A stretch of 64,000 nt of DNA from Sphaerisporangium rubeum (GTDB lineage Bacteria; Actinomycetota; Actinomycetes; Streptosporangiales; Streptosporangiaceae): NCBI RefSeq assembly GCF_014207705.1, contig NZ_JACHIU010000001.1, forward strand, positions 1,798,001-1,862,000. Reading direction: 5' to 3'. Positions within the stretch are counted from its first letter, which is position 1. Each line of letters starts with the position of its first letter. The notes below the pieces were generated by a model. That model was not told where the DNA came from and did not search any database. It saw only the letters and a program-made list of their open reading frames with translations. The translations under genes and the position numbers were made by a program. Positions 1-8,437 of the stretch are shown one piece after another.

Positions 1-1
1 G

Positions 2-295
2 ACCGACGCGGAACGGCGGGCCGCGACGCAGCGCGCCGTGGAGGTGATGCGCGACCGGCAGGAGGCGGGGGAGGTCACGACGTCGGTCACGCCGGAGTTC
101 GCCTTGCTGCTCGCGCACGCGCTGACGTTCGCGCCGATCGCCATGCCGCAGTTCGTGCAGGCGGTCCTCGGTGTCGAGCCGTCATCACCGGAGTACCGCC
201 GCGTCTGCCGCGAGCAGTTGCTCGCTCTGCTCAGCCCGCGTGAGGACAGCCGTGAAGAGAAGGACGAGACGAGGGAACGGCGATGGGACGCGTGA
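2..295 (+). CDS. TetR-family regulator, C-terminal fragment (5' cut by window edge)
   Basis: The frame is open from the first bases of the window and stops at 293-295, so only the last ~97 residues are present. The residues around 'LTFAPIAMPQFVQAVLG' followed by 'PEYRRVCREQLLALL' resemble the C-terminal ligand-binding and dimerisation region of TetR regulators. The DNA-binding helix-turn-helix would lie upstream of the window. The tail is charged (Arg/Glu-rich). It is convergent with the HtrA-like gene, leaving 31 bp between stops. The TetR call is inferred from the C-terminal half only; another helical regulator cannot be excluded. Confidence 0.5.
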   Translation, partial: TDAERRAATQRAVEVMRDRQEAGEVTTSVTPEFALLLAHALTFAPIAMPQFVQAVLGVEPSSPEYRRVCREQLLALLSPREDSREEKDETRERRWDA

Positions 296-326
296 CGCCT
301 GGCTGCGGCAAGGCCGTGCTCGTGGT

Positions 327-1442
327 CTAGCGGCTCGGGAGGGTGCCGAGGGTCACGGTGAGGGTGCGGGTGGTGCCGTTGGGGTGGATCAGTTCGACCT
401 GGACCTGGGTGCCGGGTCTGAGGGTGGCGAGGATCTCGGTGAGCGCGGCGGCGGTGGGGGTCGGCGTTCCGTTGATCTTGGTGATGACGTCGCCGGGCCG
501 GATGCCGGCCTTGGCCGCGCCGCCGCCGGGCTCCACCTGCGCCACGCCGACGCCGGCGGGCTGGCCGCTCGGGCCGATGACGGTGTTGACCCGCACGCCG
601 AGCGCGGCCCGGTGGGTGTTGACGACCTTGCCGTGGCGGATGATCTGGTCGGCGATGTCCTTGGCCGTGCTGCTCGGGATGGCGAAACCGATGCCCGGCG
701 CGGTTCCCTCCAACTCCGGCACGATCGCCGCCAGGGTCGGCAGGCCGATGACCTGACCGGCCATGTCGGTGAGCGCGCCGCCGCTGTTGCCGGGGTTGAT
801 GGCGGCCGAGGTCTGGATGGCACTGGTGATGGTCGCACCCGGCGACCCCGCGCCTTGCGGCTCGGTCACGGTGCGGCCGAGCGCGGAGATGATGCCGTCG
901 GTCACGCTGCCGGACAGGCCGAGCGGGTTTCCCATGGCGAGCACGAGCTGTCCCACACGCAGGCGGGTGGAGTCGCCGAACGTCGCGGGGGTGAGGCCGC
1001 CGGTGTCCTTCACCCGGATCACCGCGAGGTCGCCGAGCGGGTACGACGCGACGAGCCGTGCCTCACGGGCCAGGCCGCCGGACGGCAGCGTGACCTTGAA
1101 CTCCTTGGCCTGGCCGACGACGTGCGCGTTGGTCAGGATGTGGCCCTGGGAGTCGTACACGATGCCGGAGCCGAGCCCCTTGGAGGTGGTGATCTGCACG
1201 ATGGACGGCAGCACCTTGGCGATGACCCGCATGTACGCCTGCTCCTGAGGCAGCGGCGCCGCCTGCGGGGGAGTGGCGGTGACGGACGGCGGCGCGGTGG
1301 CGGTCCCGTCCAGGGACGGCGGCGCGGTGGCGGTGCTGGTGGCGGCGGGAACGGTGACGAGGCCGCATCCGCCGGTCACGGCCACCAGCAGCCCGGCCGC
1401 GGCGGCGCGTCCGGTGAGTCGGATCTGTGGTGCCATGTCCAT
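327..1442 (-). CDS. HtrA/DegP-like serine protease lipoprotein with PDZ domain
   Basis: 371 aa. The N-terminus has a hydrophobic segment ending in 'AVTGGC' (Cys26), a plausible lipobox, so the protein is probably a membrane-anchored lipoprotein. A Thr/Pro/Ala-rich linker (about 30-66) leads to a trypsin-like domain with a complete triad: His107 in 'TNAHVV', Asp138 in 'LGDLAVI', Ser220 in 'NPGNSGGAL'. A PDZ domain follows (about 280-365, 'AGIRPGDVITKINGTP'). HtrA proteins degrade or refold damaged extracytoplasmic proteins; actinobacterial genomes carry several. No Shine-Dalgarno is obvious at the chosen ATG; an in-frame ATG lies two codons further in. It is divergent from the membrane-protein gene at 1625. 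Confidence 0.88.
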   Translation of the reverse strand: MDMAPQIRLTGRAAAAGLLVAVTGGCGLVTVPAATSTATAPPSLDGTATAPPSVTATPPQAAPLPQEQAYMRVIAKVLPSIVQITTSKGLGSGIVYDSQGHILTNAHVVGQAKEFKVTLPSGGLAREARLVASYPLGDLAVIRVKDTGGLTPATFGDSTRLRVGQLVLAMGNPLGLSGSVTDGIISALGRTVTEPQGAGSPGATITSAIQTSAAINPGNSGGALTDMAGQVIGLPTLAAIVPELEGTAPGIGFAIPSSTAKDIADQIIRHGKVVNTHRAALGVRVNTVIGPSGQPAGVGVAQVEPGGGAAKAGIRPGDVITKINGTPTPTAAALTEILATLRPGTQVQVELIHPNGTTRTLTVTLGTLPSR

Positions 1443-1624
1443 GGAAAGTGTGATGCCCGGGAGTCCGCGAAGATACGCTGAGTCACGGCCGTCGATCTGT
1501 CCGTGTGCTGGTTATTTTTGTTGGACACGGCTTTCAAGGCGTCTAGCTGGGATGATGCCGGTTTGATGCGGGCCGGCGCGCGTCCGGGCCTCTACGATCA
1601 CGAATTGTGACGTAGTCTGCCGAC

Positions 1625-3085
1625 ATGGCGGACGGCACCGGTGACTCCCCCAGCCGACCTGGGCCGGGGCACCCTTCCGCGTACGTTCCCTCCTACGACG
1701 CTCCCACCGGGCCGCTGCCCCGGCTGAGCCTGGACGACGCGCTCGCCGGCACTCCCGCCGCCACCTCGCGCCGGGACGCCGCCGCCGAGGCCGACGCCGA
1801 GATGGACGCCGAGATGGACGCCGAGACGGCGCAGATCGACGCCGTCCGCATCTGGGCCGCCGACTCGGTCCGCGTCGTCCCCGGCACCGACGCCGGCGAG
1901 CAGGACGTGCCTGCCGCAGGCGGCGACGCGAGCGGCACAGCCCCCGACGCCGCCGACCACGCCGACGATGTGGAGGACACCGGCGACACGGTGGACGTGC
2001 GGAAGGAACTGGCGGTCCGCCGAGGCGGCTCGGGTGACGCCGCCGACGTCATCAGCGCGTTGAAGGCGGCCCGCGGCGCGGCCCCGGCGGAGCCTCCTGC
2101 TCGTGGCCCGGCCCCGGCGGAGCCGCACACTCGTGGCGCGTCCCAGGCGGAGCCCCCCGCTCGTGGCGCGGCGACGATGGAGACTCCTGCCGGTTTCCCG
2201 CGCCGCCGTCCGTACGCCGCGCCTGACCGTCCCGCGCCGCGCGGAGGCATCCCGCGGGTCCGCGCCGGTGAGATGCCGGACTGGCCCGAGCCCATCGAGG
2301 AAGCGCCGCGTGCCGCCGCGCGGCCTCATAGGAACGGTCCGTTCGCGGGGGTCGTCCAGAAGGTCGGGGACATCCCGATCAGAGTCGTGTACGGCGTATG
2401 CGCGGCCATCGTGACCGGCGTCGTCGTCGTGCTCATCTTCGCCTTGTTCGGCGGCGACCGGCCCGAGGACCCCATGCGGGTCAGCCCCGCCGAAGGCGGC
2501 GGTCCGCCGGCGTCGGCGACCCCGGCCGAGCCGACGCCGACCCCCATCGCCGTCCCGCCGGTCCCCGAGGCCAAGGACATGACCGTGTTCGACGGCCCCG
2601 GCACCCCGGTCGCGTCCTACGTGCTCGACCGCAAGGCGGGCCTGAGCTATCCCCGGTACGCCGGCCCGTGGGCCAAGACCACCCGCGCGTCCTTCTCGGC
2701 CGCGCAGAGGGCCGGGCCCGCCACGCCTCCCATGGCGCTGATCGGCTCGGCCCCGCTGCCGGGAAGCCTCGGCAAGCAGCCACAGGTGTACTCCGACTTC
2801 CGCAGGCTGGCCGGCCGCGCCGCCAAGTGGACCCTGCGCCACCAGCCGAAGGACGCCAAGTTCTCCTGGACCACGTCGCAGCGGACCCGCAACGGCGTCG
2901 GCTGGCTGCTCGGTTACAAGCTGACGTACCGCGTGGACGGCAAGAAGCACACCTCGCAGACGTACGTCATGGTCGTCGCGACCGGCCGCGCGAAGCCCGC
3001 CATGCTCTTCGCCACCGTGCCGGACACCCGTCCGGCGCTGTACCGCGACCTCAACATGCTCTTCTGGTCCGCGCGGCCGATCTGA
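1625..3085 (+). CDS. Single-pass membrane protein with long disordered cytoplasmic N-terminus
   Basis: 486 aa, not assigned to a named family. Residues 1-~245 are Ala/Pro/Asp/Glu-rich and low complexity, including three 10-residue repeats. One strong transmembrane helix lies at about 254-275 ('VYGVCAAIVTGVVVVLIFAL'), followed by a Pro/Thr-rich stalk and an extracytoplasmic domain of about 190 residues rich in Trp, Tyr and Lys. The topology (long cytosolic arm, one helix, compact outer domain) suggests an envelope sensor, anti-sigma-like or anchoring protein, but no catalytic motif is visible. It is monocistronic, 182 bp from the divergent protease gene. The function is unknown. Confidence 0.75.
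   Translation: MADGTGDSPSRPGPGHPSAYVPSYDAPTGPLPRLSLDDALAGTPAATSRRDAAAEADAEMDAEMDAETAQIDAVRIWAADSVRVVPGTDAGEQDVPAAGGDASGTAPDAADHADDVEDTGDTVDVRKELAVRRGGSGDAADVISALKAARGAAPAEPPARGPAPAEPHTRGASQAEPPARGAATMETPAGFPRRRPYAAPDRPAPRGGIPRVRAGEMPDWPEPIEEAPRAAARPHRNGPFAGVVQKVGDIPIRVVYGVCAAIVTGVVVVLIFALFGGDRPEDPMRVSPAEGGGPPASATPAEPTPTPIAVPPVPEAKDMTVFDGPGTPVASYVLDRKAGLSYPRYAGPWAKTTRASFSAAQRAGPATPPMALIGSAPLPGSLGKQPQVYSDFRRLAGRAAKWTLRHQPKDAKFSWTTSQRTRNGVGWLLGYKLTYRVDGKKHTSQTYVMVVATGRAKPAMLFATVPDTRPALYRDLNMLFWSARPI
2086..2175 (+). repeat. Three in-frame 30-bp repeats (10-aa units)
   Basis: Three tandem 30-bp units at 2086-2115, 2116-2145 and 2146-2175 share the core 'ggcggagcc' and 'ctcgtggc'. They encode Ala-Glu-Pro-x-x-Arg-Gly-type decapeptides in the disordered arm of the membrane protein. 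The reading frame is kept, as expected for an expandable linker. Confidence 0.7.
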
Positions 3086-3173
3086 GCCGTCCGGTACCGG
3101 CCGCCGGGACCCGCTCGCGCGGCGGGAACGGTAATTTCCCTGTGGAGTCCGACGGTCGCCATGGAAGCATCTT

Positions 3174-3190
3174 CTAGAATATGGTTCTGT
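3174..3190. promoter_or_regulatory. Inverted repeat upstream of the fused acyl-CoA dehydrogenase
   Basis: AGAA (3176-3179) and TTCT (3185-3188) form an inverted repeat around a 5-bp centre, about 35 bp before the ATG. It resembles the AGAAC-nn-GTTCT sites before the steroid genes at 25.6 kb but has a longer spacer, so it is a weak match to a KstR-type operator. Confidence 0.3.
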
Positions 3191-3224
3191 CCACAGTAAT
3201 GGCACGAACCGCGCGGAGGATGTC

Positions 3225-5423
3225 ATGGCGATCGGGTTGAGTGAGGAGCACGAGGCGCTCCGTGAGTCCGTCACCGGATGGGCGGATCGCAACATCCCCG
3301 CCGAGGTGGTCCGCTCGGCGGTGGCCGCGGACACCCACGAGCGGCCGTCGTTCTGGGGAGGCCTCGCCGAGCAGGGACTGCTCGGGCTGCACCTCCCCGA
3401 GGAGTACGGCGGCAGCGGGTTCGGGCTGCTCGAGACGGCGGTGGCGGTCGAGGCGCTCGGCGAGCGGATGGCGCCGGGGCCGTACCTGCCGACGGTGCTG
3501 GCCTCCGCGGTGGTCCACGCGGCCGACGCCAAGGCGCGTGCCGAGCTGCTGCCGGGGCTCGCCGACGGTTCGCTGACCGGCGCCGTGGCGCTCGGCGGCG
3601 CGCTCAGCGGCGCCAGGGACGGCGACGGTGCGCTCACGGTCACCGGCACGGCCGGGTCCGTGCTCGGGGCAGCGCTCGCCGACGTGCTGGTGCTGCCGGT
3701 GGACACCGGCAAGGGCCGGGAGTGGGTCGCGCTGAACGCGGACGCCGTGACGGTCACCCCGGTCAGAAGTCTCGACCTCACGCGTGGCGTCGCCACCGTG
3801 ACGGCCGACGCGGTCGCCGTGCCGTCCGAGCGGGTGCTCGACGGGCTCGGCGGGACCACGGTGCGTGACATCGCCGCCGTGCTGCTCGGCGCCGAGGCGG
3901 CCGGTGTCGCCGCGTGGTGCGTGCGGGCCGCTGCCGAGTACGCCAAGGTGCGCGTGCAGTTCGGCAGGCCGATCGGCCAGTTCCAGGGGGTCAAGCACAA
4001 GGCCGCACGCATGCTCGTCGCGCTGGAGCAGGCCAGGGCCACCGTCTGGGACGCCACCCGCGCCGGCGGCGAGGAGTTCGGGTACGCGGCGGCGATCGCG
4101 GCCGTGATGGCGCCGGACGCCGCCGTCTCCTGCGCCAAGGACGCCATCCAGATCTTCGGCGGCATCGGCTACACCTTCGAGCACGACGCGCACCTGTACT
4201 TCCGCCGCGCGCTCACCCTGCGCGCGTTGCTCGGCGCGTCCGCCGAGTGGGCCGACCGGGTGGCCGGTCACGCCTTGTCCGGCGTGACCCGCGAGATGGA
4301 GATCGACCTGCCTGAGGACGCCGAGGCCATGCGCGCCGGCATCAGGGACGAGATCGCGCGCGTCGGGGGCCTCGAAGGCAAGGAGCAGAAGCGCGCACTC
4401 GCCGCGGAGGGTTTCGTCATGCCGCACCTGCCGCGGCCGTGGGGCAGGGACGCGTCCCCGCTGGAGCAGGTGCTCATCCACCAGGAGTTGCGCGCCGCCA
4501 AGGTGCGGCCACCGCAGATGATCATCGGCGCGTGGGTGGTGCCGTCCATCGTCGCCTACGGCACGCCGGCGCAGCAGGAGCGCTTCCTGCCTCCCACGCT
4601 CGCCGGCGAGCTGATCTGGTGCCAGCTCTTCAGTGAGCCGGGTGCGGGCTCCGACCTCGCGTCCCTGCAGATGAAGGCCCAGCGGGTCGACGGCGGCTGG
4701 CGGCTGAACGGCCAGAAGATCTGGACGTCGGTGGCGCACGTCGCCGAATGGGGCATCTGCATCGCGCGTACCGACACCTCCAGACCCAAGCACGACGGCA
4801 TCACGTACTTCATCGTGGACATGAAGGCCCCCGGCGTCACCGTGCGGCCGCTCACCGAGATGACCGGTGAGAACCTCTTCAACGAGGTCTTCTTCGACGA
4901 CGTCTACGTGCCGGACGAGCTGGTGGTCGGCGAGGTGAACGAAGGGTGGCGTGTGGCGCGCAACACGCTGTCCAACGAGCGTGTGTCACTGTCCTCGGGG
5001 TCAGGCGGCACGGGATCCTCGGTCCCCGACCTGCTCGGCCTCGCCTCCCGCCTCGACCGCGAGCTGACACCCGCGGAACGGCTGGACCTCGCGGGGGTGG
5101 TCTGCGAGGGCCACTCCATCAACGCGCTCAGCCTGCGTGTCACGCTCAAGCAGATCGCCGGCGCCGAGCCGGGTGCGGACGCCTCGGTGCGCAAGTTCCT
5201 GTCGACGTCCCACGCGCAGCACGTCGCCGAGTGCGCCGTGACCCTGGTGGGTGCCGCCGCCACGACGGCCGCCGACATGAAGCTCGGCGACGCCGGCTAC
5301 TGGAACCGCGCCGTGCTCGCCACCCGGGCCATGACGATCTACGGCGGCACCACCGAGGTCCAGCTCAACATCATCGCCGAGCGCCTGCTCGGCCTGCCGC
5401 GCGACCCCGAACCCGGCAAATAG
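3225..5423 (+). CDS. Fused double acyl-CoA dehydrogenase (FadE34-like layout)
   Basis: 732 aa, about twice the usual acyl-CoA dehydrogenase length, with two consecutive dehydrogenase modules. Module 1 (about 1-345) has 'LGLHLPEEYGGSGFG' and 'IQIFGGIGYTFEHDAHLYFR'. Module 2 (about 350-732) has the FAD-contacting 'QKIWTSVAHVAEWG' region and ends in 'IYGGTTEVQLNIIAERLLGL'. Such fused proteins take the place of two-subunit enzymes that oxidise steroid side-chain acyl-CoAs; mycobacterial FadE34 (ChsE3) has this layout. The reaction is FAD-dependent alpha,beta-desaturation of an acyl-CoA. The start is supported by GGAGG 5-9 bp before the ATG. It stands apart from the 25-34 kb catabolic cluster but may share its regulator. 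The stop abuts the stop of the convergent Clp-N gene with no gap. The substrate is inferred. Confidence 0.85.
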   Translation: MAIGLSEEHEALRESVTGWADRNIPAEVVRSAVAADTHERPSFWGGLAEQGLLGLHLPEEYGGSGFGLLETAVAVEALGERMAPGPYLPTVLASAVVHAADAKARAELLPGLADGSLTGAVALGGALSGARDGDGALTVTGTAGSVLGAALADVLVLPVDTGKGREWVALNADAVTVTPVRSLDLTRGVATVTADAVAVPSERVLDGLGGTTVRDIAAVLLGAEAAGVAAWCVRAAAEYAKVRVQFGRPIGQFQGVKHKAARMLVALEQARATVWDATRAGGEEFGYAAAIAAVMAPDAAVSCAKDAIQIFGGIGYTFEHDAHLYFRRALTLRALLGASAEWADRVAGHALSGVTREMEIDLPEDAEAMRAGIRDEIARVGGLEGKEQKRALAAEGFVMPHLPRPWGRDASPLEQVLIHQELRAAKVRPPQMIIGAWVVPSIVAYGTPAQQERFLPPTLAGELIWCQLFSEPGAGSDLASLQMKAQRVDGGWRLNGQKIWTSVAHVAEWGICIARTDTSRPKHDGITYFIVDMKAPGVTVRPLTEMTGENLFNEVFFDDVYVPDELVVGEVNEGWRVARNTLSNERVSLSSGSGGTGSSVPDLLGLASRLDRELTPAERLDLAGVVCEGHSINALSLRVTLKQIAGAEPGADASVRKFLSTSHAQHVAECAVTLVGAAATTAADMKLGDAGYWNRAVLATRAMTIYGGTTEVQLNIIAERLLGLPRDPEPGK

Positions 5424-6164
5424 TCAGCCGCGGGCCTCCAGCCGTTCGATCCGCGCCACGAGCGGCTGGAGCTCCGCGCGCACGACCGCCTTGAGCGCCT
5501 CGGCGGCGGGTGCCTGCGCGGCCCCGGTCTGCGCGCGCAGGTGGACGTAGCCCGCGAGCGCCGCGGTGACGGCGCGGCGGGTGAGCCGCAGGTCGGCCCC
5601 GAGGCCGCGCAGCGTCTGGCCGGCCGCGCCGTCGGGCTCGGCGACCAGGCCGAGGAGCAGGTGCTCGCACCCGACGTAGTTGTGTCCGAGGCCGGTGGCC
5701 TCGCCGACGGTCAGCTCCAAGGCGGCGGCGGCCTCGGCGCTGAAGTGCCGCGCGGGCTCCCCGGCCCGGCCGGCGTCCCCGGCCGCGTCATCGGCCGCGT
5801 CGTCAGCCAGGGCCTCCGCGAGCCGGACCGGGTCGATGTCGATGGCGCGCAGCACGTGGAGCGCGAGGTTGGAGCCCTCGGCGACCATGGCACCCAGCAG
5901 GTGCTCGGTGCCGACCGCCGGCGCGCCGGCGGCGCGTGCCTGCTCCACGGCCAGTCTCAGCACGGCCCTGGCGCGCTCGGTGAACTGCGTCAACCGTCCG
6001 GTCGGGTCGTCGGCGTCGAGGTTGCCGAACGCCGTCACGCGGATGGCCGTGATGCGCCGCACTGCTTGCTCCAGCGCGCGCTGGCACACCGCGGACACCG
6101 GGACACCCGCCTCCTTGACGGCTTCGGCGAGCTCGTCGGGCAGGTAGACATTGATCTTCGGCAT
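5424..6164 (-). CDS. Ribbon-helix-helix / Clp N-domain fusion protein
   Basis: 246 aa. Residues 1-~45 ('MPKINVYLPDELAEAVKEAG') look like a ribbon-helix-helix DNA-binding or antitoxin-type fold. Residues ~75-230 hold two Clp N-terminal repeats: 'VGTEHLLGAMVAEG' in the first and 'VGCEHLLLGLVAEPDG' in the second, as in the ClpC N-domain. No AAA+ ATPase or Walker motif follows, so this is not a Clp unfoldase. The Clp N-domain in ClpC binds adaptors and substrates such as phosphoarginine proteins. A DNA-binding domain joined to it suggests a regulator controlled by, or feeding into, Clp proteolysis. A perfect palindrome sits just upstream, suggesting autoregulation. The family is recurrent in actinomycetes; its role is unknown to me. 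Confidence 0.8.
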   Translation of the reverse strand: MPKINVYLPDELAEAVKEAGVPVSAVCQRALEQAVRRITAIRVTAFGNLDADDPTGRLTQFTERARAVLRLAVEQARAAGAPAVGTEHLLGAMVAEGSNLALHVLRAIDIDPVRLAEALADDAADDAAGDAGRAGEPARHFSAEAAAALELTVGEATGLGHNYVGCEHLLLGLVAEPDGAAGQTLRGLGADLRLTRRAVTAALAGYVHLRAQTGAAQAPAAEALKAVVRAELQPLVARIERLEARG

Positions 6165-6177
6165 GCGAGGTACTCCC

Positions 6178-6227
6178 TAGGGGGTTACATAGGGGTTATA
6201 ACCCATCTATACCCCCACTGGGGTTAC
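6178..6227. promoter_or_regulatory. Probable operator of the RHH/Clp-N gene
   Basis: The upstream region carries a perfect 12-bp palindrome GGGTTATAACCC (6193-6204), flanked by further GGGGTTAC copies at 6181-6188 and 6220-6227, 14-63 bp before the start codon at 6164. The TATAAC core could overlap a -10 element for the minus strand. Repeated short sites spaced along DNA are typical for cooperative RHH repressors. Autoregulation is an inference. Confidence 0.55.
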
Positions 6228-6246
6228 CTGTCCACAGCACACGGCA

Positions 6247-6275
6247 GCGCCGCCGTCCTCGTGGGACGGCGGCGC
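6247..6275 (-). terminator. Terminator hairpin after S1 protease 1
   Basis: A perfect 12-bp stem (6247-6258 with 6264-6275) closes a 5-base loop, 31 bp past the protease stop codon. There is no clear U-tract, as is common in actinomycetes. Its sequence is nearly the same as the hairpin after the second S1 protease. Confidence 0.7.
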
Positions 6276-6305
6276 CGGAGAGGGTGGTGCCGGGTTGTGT
6301 CCGGG

Positions 6306-7460
6306 CTAGCCGGTCACAAGGGTCAGGCCGTAGGCCGACAGGGCTTCGCCGACCGGCTGGAAGTAGGTCGTGCCGCCGCTGGAGCAGTTGCCGGACCCGC
6401 CGGAGGTCATGCCCTGGGCCTGGTTGCCCGAGATGAAGGAGCCGCCGGAGTCGCCGGGCTCGGCGCAGGCGTTGGTGCGGGTCAGGCCGCTGACCGTGCC
6501 CTGCGAGTACCGGACGGTGGCGTTGAGCTGCTGCACCGTGCCGCAGCGCCAGCCGGTGGTGGAGCCGGACCGGCAGATCGAGGAGCCGACACCGGCCACG
6601 CTGTAGCCGCGCACGATCACGTTGGAGCTGCCGCTCTTCACCCACGGCTGCGGGGTCCAGTTGCTGTTGACCGCGACCCAGGCGTAGTCGTTGCCGGGGA
6701 AGGACGAGCCCTGGAAGGTGCCCTGCGCCACCTGGTTGTACCCGGTGGTGGTGTTGCCGGCGCGGCCGCAGTGGCCGGCGGTCACGAAGCCGGGGGTGCT
6801 GCCGCGGCGCACCGAGAAGCCGATGGAGCAGCGCGCCGAGTTGTTGATGTAGTACGCGTCGCCGCCGCGCAGGTCGTAGAACGTCCGCGGGGCCTCCGCC
6901 GACTGCTCGACGCGGACGAGGGCCTTGTCGACGCCGCTCGCGCTGATGAAGCCGTCGGCCTCGGCGGGAGCGGAGGACAGCACGACGACGCTGTTGGTCG
7001 CCACGTCGACGTACCACGACGGGGCCGACGCCGGCGCGTTCGCGGCGGCCTTGTCGAGCGCGTCCTTGGCGGCGTTCAGGGAGGCCAGGCTGTTCTTGAC
7101 GACCTGGGCCTTGACGCCGACGCCGGTGATCGACGCGGCGGCGGCCGCGTCGGAGGTCGCCACGGTGAGGGTGGCGGAGGTGGGGCCGCTCAGCCACGAG
7201 CCGGCGTAGCTGCCGCCGAGCTTGTCGCGGTAGGAGGCCTCAAGGCCGGCGGCCCTGGCCTCGTTGAGCAGCCGGGACTCGGCCTGCTCCTTGGTGATCC
7301 CGAGGTCGCGGCTCATCGCATCGATCATGGTGGGAGCGGGAGCGGCGGTGGTGCCCGACGCGGACGAGGGGGTCCGGTCCGCGAGGGCGGGGGCGGCCAT
7401 CATGGTGAGGGCACTGACTGCAAGAGCGCATCCGGCGGTGACCGTGCGTCTGCGGAGCAT
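6306..7460 (-). CDS. Secreted S1 serine protease, streptogrisin/alpha-lytic type, with prodomain
   Basis: 384 aa from the ATG at 7460, chosen because AAGGAGAG lies 4-11 bp upstream; a longer in-frame start 33 bp further out lacks a site. Residues 1-27 form a Sec signal peptide ending 'AAPALA'. A prodomain follows (about 40-185, with 'LGITKEQAESRLLNEARAAG' typical of the alpha-lytic protease pro region). The mature chymotrypsin-like domain has His in 'TAGHCGRAG', Asp in 'NDYAWVAV' and Ser in 'EPGDSGGS', plus paired cysteines. These are self-cleaving extracellular endopeptidases. It is a paralogue of the gene at 8512 and shares a 183-bp near-identical prodomain block with it. Confidence 0.92.
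   Translation of the reverse strand: MLRRRTVTAGCALAVSALTMMAAPALADRTPSSASGTTAAPAPTMIDAMSRDLGITKEQAESRLLNEARAAGLEASYRDKLGGSYAGSWLSGPTSATLTVATSDAAAAASITGVGVKAQVVKNSLASLNAAKDALDKAAANAPASAPSWYVDVATNSVVVLSSAPAEADGFISASGVDKALVRVEQSAEAPRTFYDLRGGDAYYINNSARCSIGFSVRRGSTPGFVTAGHCGRAGNTTTGYNQVAQGTFQGSSFPGNDYAWVAVNSNWTPQPWVKSGSSNVIVRGYSVAGVGSSICRSGSTTGWRCGTVQQLNATVRYSQGTVSGLTRTNACAEPGDSGGSFISGNQAQGMTSGGSGNCSSGGTTYFQPVGEALSAYGLTLVTG
7027..7209 (-). repeat. Near-identical prodomain block, copy 1 (copy 2 at 9566-9748)
   Basis: Aligned base by base at a constant offset of 2539, the two 183-bp blocks differ at one position (7200/9739). They encode the same prodomain segment, starting around 'YAGSWLSGPTSATLTV'. 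Flanking prodomain and catalytic sequences differ much more, which suggests recent gene conversion. Confidence 0.85.
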
Positions 7461-7807
7461 CGGCTCTCCTTGTGTTGGGGGGAGTGCCGTCACCGTAACC
7501 CGGCCCGGTGGCCATGGCGGAGCTATCGTTTCACCCCTATCTCCGTGTTATGGCCACCGTTCGCCGATCGTCCTGACTTGTGATCTTTGTCGGCCACACC
7601 TTCCGGCTGTCGCGGCGCCGGCACGTGACAGGAGTGCCGCGTGGATGCCAGAAAAGCATGGGATTTTTTTAGAGTGATTTAGCTGGACAAGCTGGGTGAT
7701 GCCGTGAATATAGGCGTTGCCTCGGCCGGGGAATCGCGGGAAAAATGTCGGACCGCTGCTTCATGGAAAGCGCGTTCATCGTTGTCCCGTCCCGAGTTGG
7801 AGCATAA
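7461..7807. other. Divergent intergenic region between protease 1 and the 174-aa secreted protein
   Basis: 347 bp without a supported gene. It must hold both promoters. It is locally A/T-richer than its surroundings (for example a T7 run near 7670 and GGGAAAAA near 7740). I see no strong palindrome or RNA structure. Confidence 0.5.
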
Positions 7808-8332
7808 ATGTCAGGATATTCGCCCCGGTACCGTCGCGCCGTGACCACGCTGGTCATGGCGCTGTCGTTCTGCTCGATCGCCCTCCTGCCGGCCGCCGCC
7901 GCCGCGCCTGAGCCGCTCTCGCCGTCGCCGTCGGTGTCCGGCGTCGTGAAGCCGGAGCGCAAGCCCGCGCCGATAATCTTCTATGCCGCGAAATATGCCA
8001 CTACTCAGCCGTCTGACCCCAAAGTGGGTGATTCGTGGGTGAGTTATCTGTCGCTTTTCGACGAGAAGAAACAGCGGGCCGGCGACGCGAGCGTCCAGTG
8101 CTCCGCCGTCCACGTCAGCGCGCGCCGCTCGCTCGCGCAGTGCACCCGCGTCCTGCGCACCGAGCGCGGCCTGATCACCTTGATCGGCCTGGAGACCGTT
8201 CCCGCCGCCGTCCCCGTGAGCAGCCTCGCCGCGGTCACCGGCGGCACCGGCCATTACACGGGCCTCACCGGCACCGTCCGCGTCACCGACGGCCCGCGCC
8301 ACGTGGCGTTCCGCGTACAGCCCGCGGGCTGA
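7808..8332 (+). CDS. Small secreted protein, possibly allene-oxide-cyclase-like beta-barrel
   Basis: 174 aa. A signal peptide occupies about residues 1-34, ending in an Ala run, followed by a Pro/Ser-rich stretch. The C-terminal part contains 'VTGGTGHYTGLTGTVRV', which resembles the Gly-rich beta-turn motif of allene-oxide-cyclase/dirigent-like barrels in many actinobacterial secreted proteins. Two Cys (in 'VQCSAVHVSA' and 'AQCTRVLR') could form a disulfide. The start is supported by GGAG 5 bp before the ATG. It lies between the two S1 proteases but on the other strand. Substrate and role are unknown; the fold assignment rests on one motif. Confidence 0.6.
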   Translation: MSGYSPRYRRAVTTLVMALSFCSIALLPAAAAAPEPLSPSPSVSGVVKPERKPAPIIFYAAKYATTQPSDPKVGDSWVSYLSLFDEKKQRAGDASVQCSAVHVSARRSLAQCTRVLRTERGLITLIGLETVPAAVPVSSLAAVTGGTGHYTGLTGTVRVTDGPRHVAFRVQPAG

Positions 8333-8437
8333 GCCCCTGCCTGACGAGCGCGTCACGCACCTGCCTGAGCGTCGGCCTTACGAGTGCGTCACGCAGCCGC
8401 CTTCCGAGCGCGCGCGCACCTGCCTTTGGACCGCGCA

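Noticed and set aside
1598-4165. 855-aa minus-strand open frame across the membrane protein and FadE genes
   Set aside because: It is antisense to two well-supported genes, has Ser/Thr/Arg-rich and His/Arg-rich composition and no domain, as expected for GC-rich shadow frames.
5541-7583. 680-aa plus-strand open frame
   Set aside because: It runs antisense to the RHH/Clp-N and S1 protease genes; its Gly/Arg/Val-rich composition reflects codon bias on the other strand.
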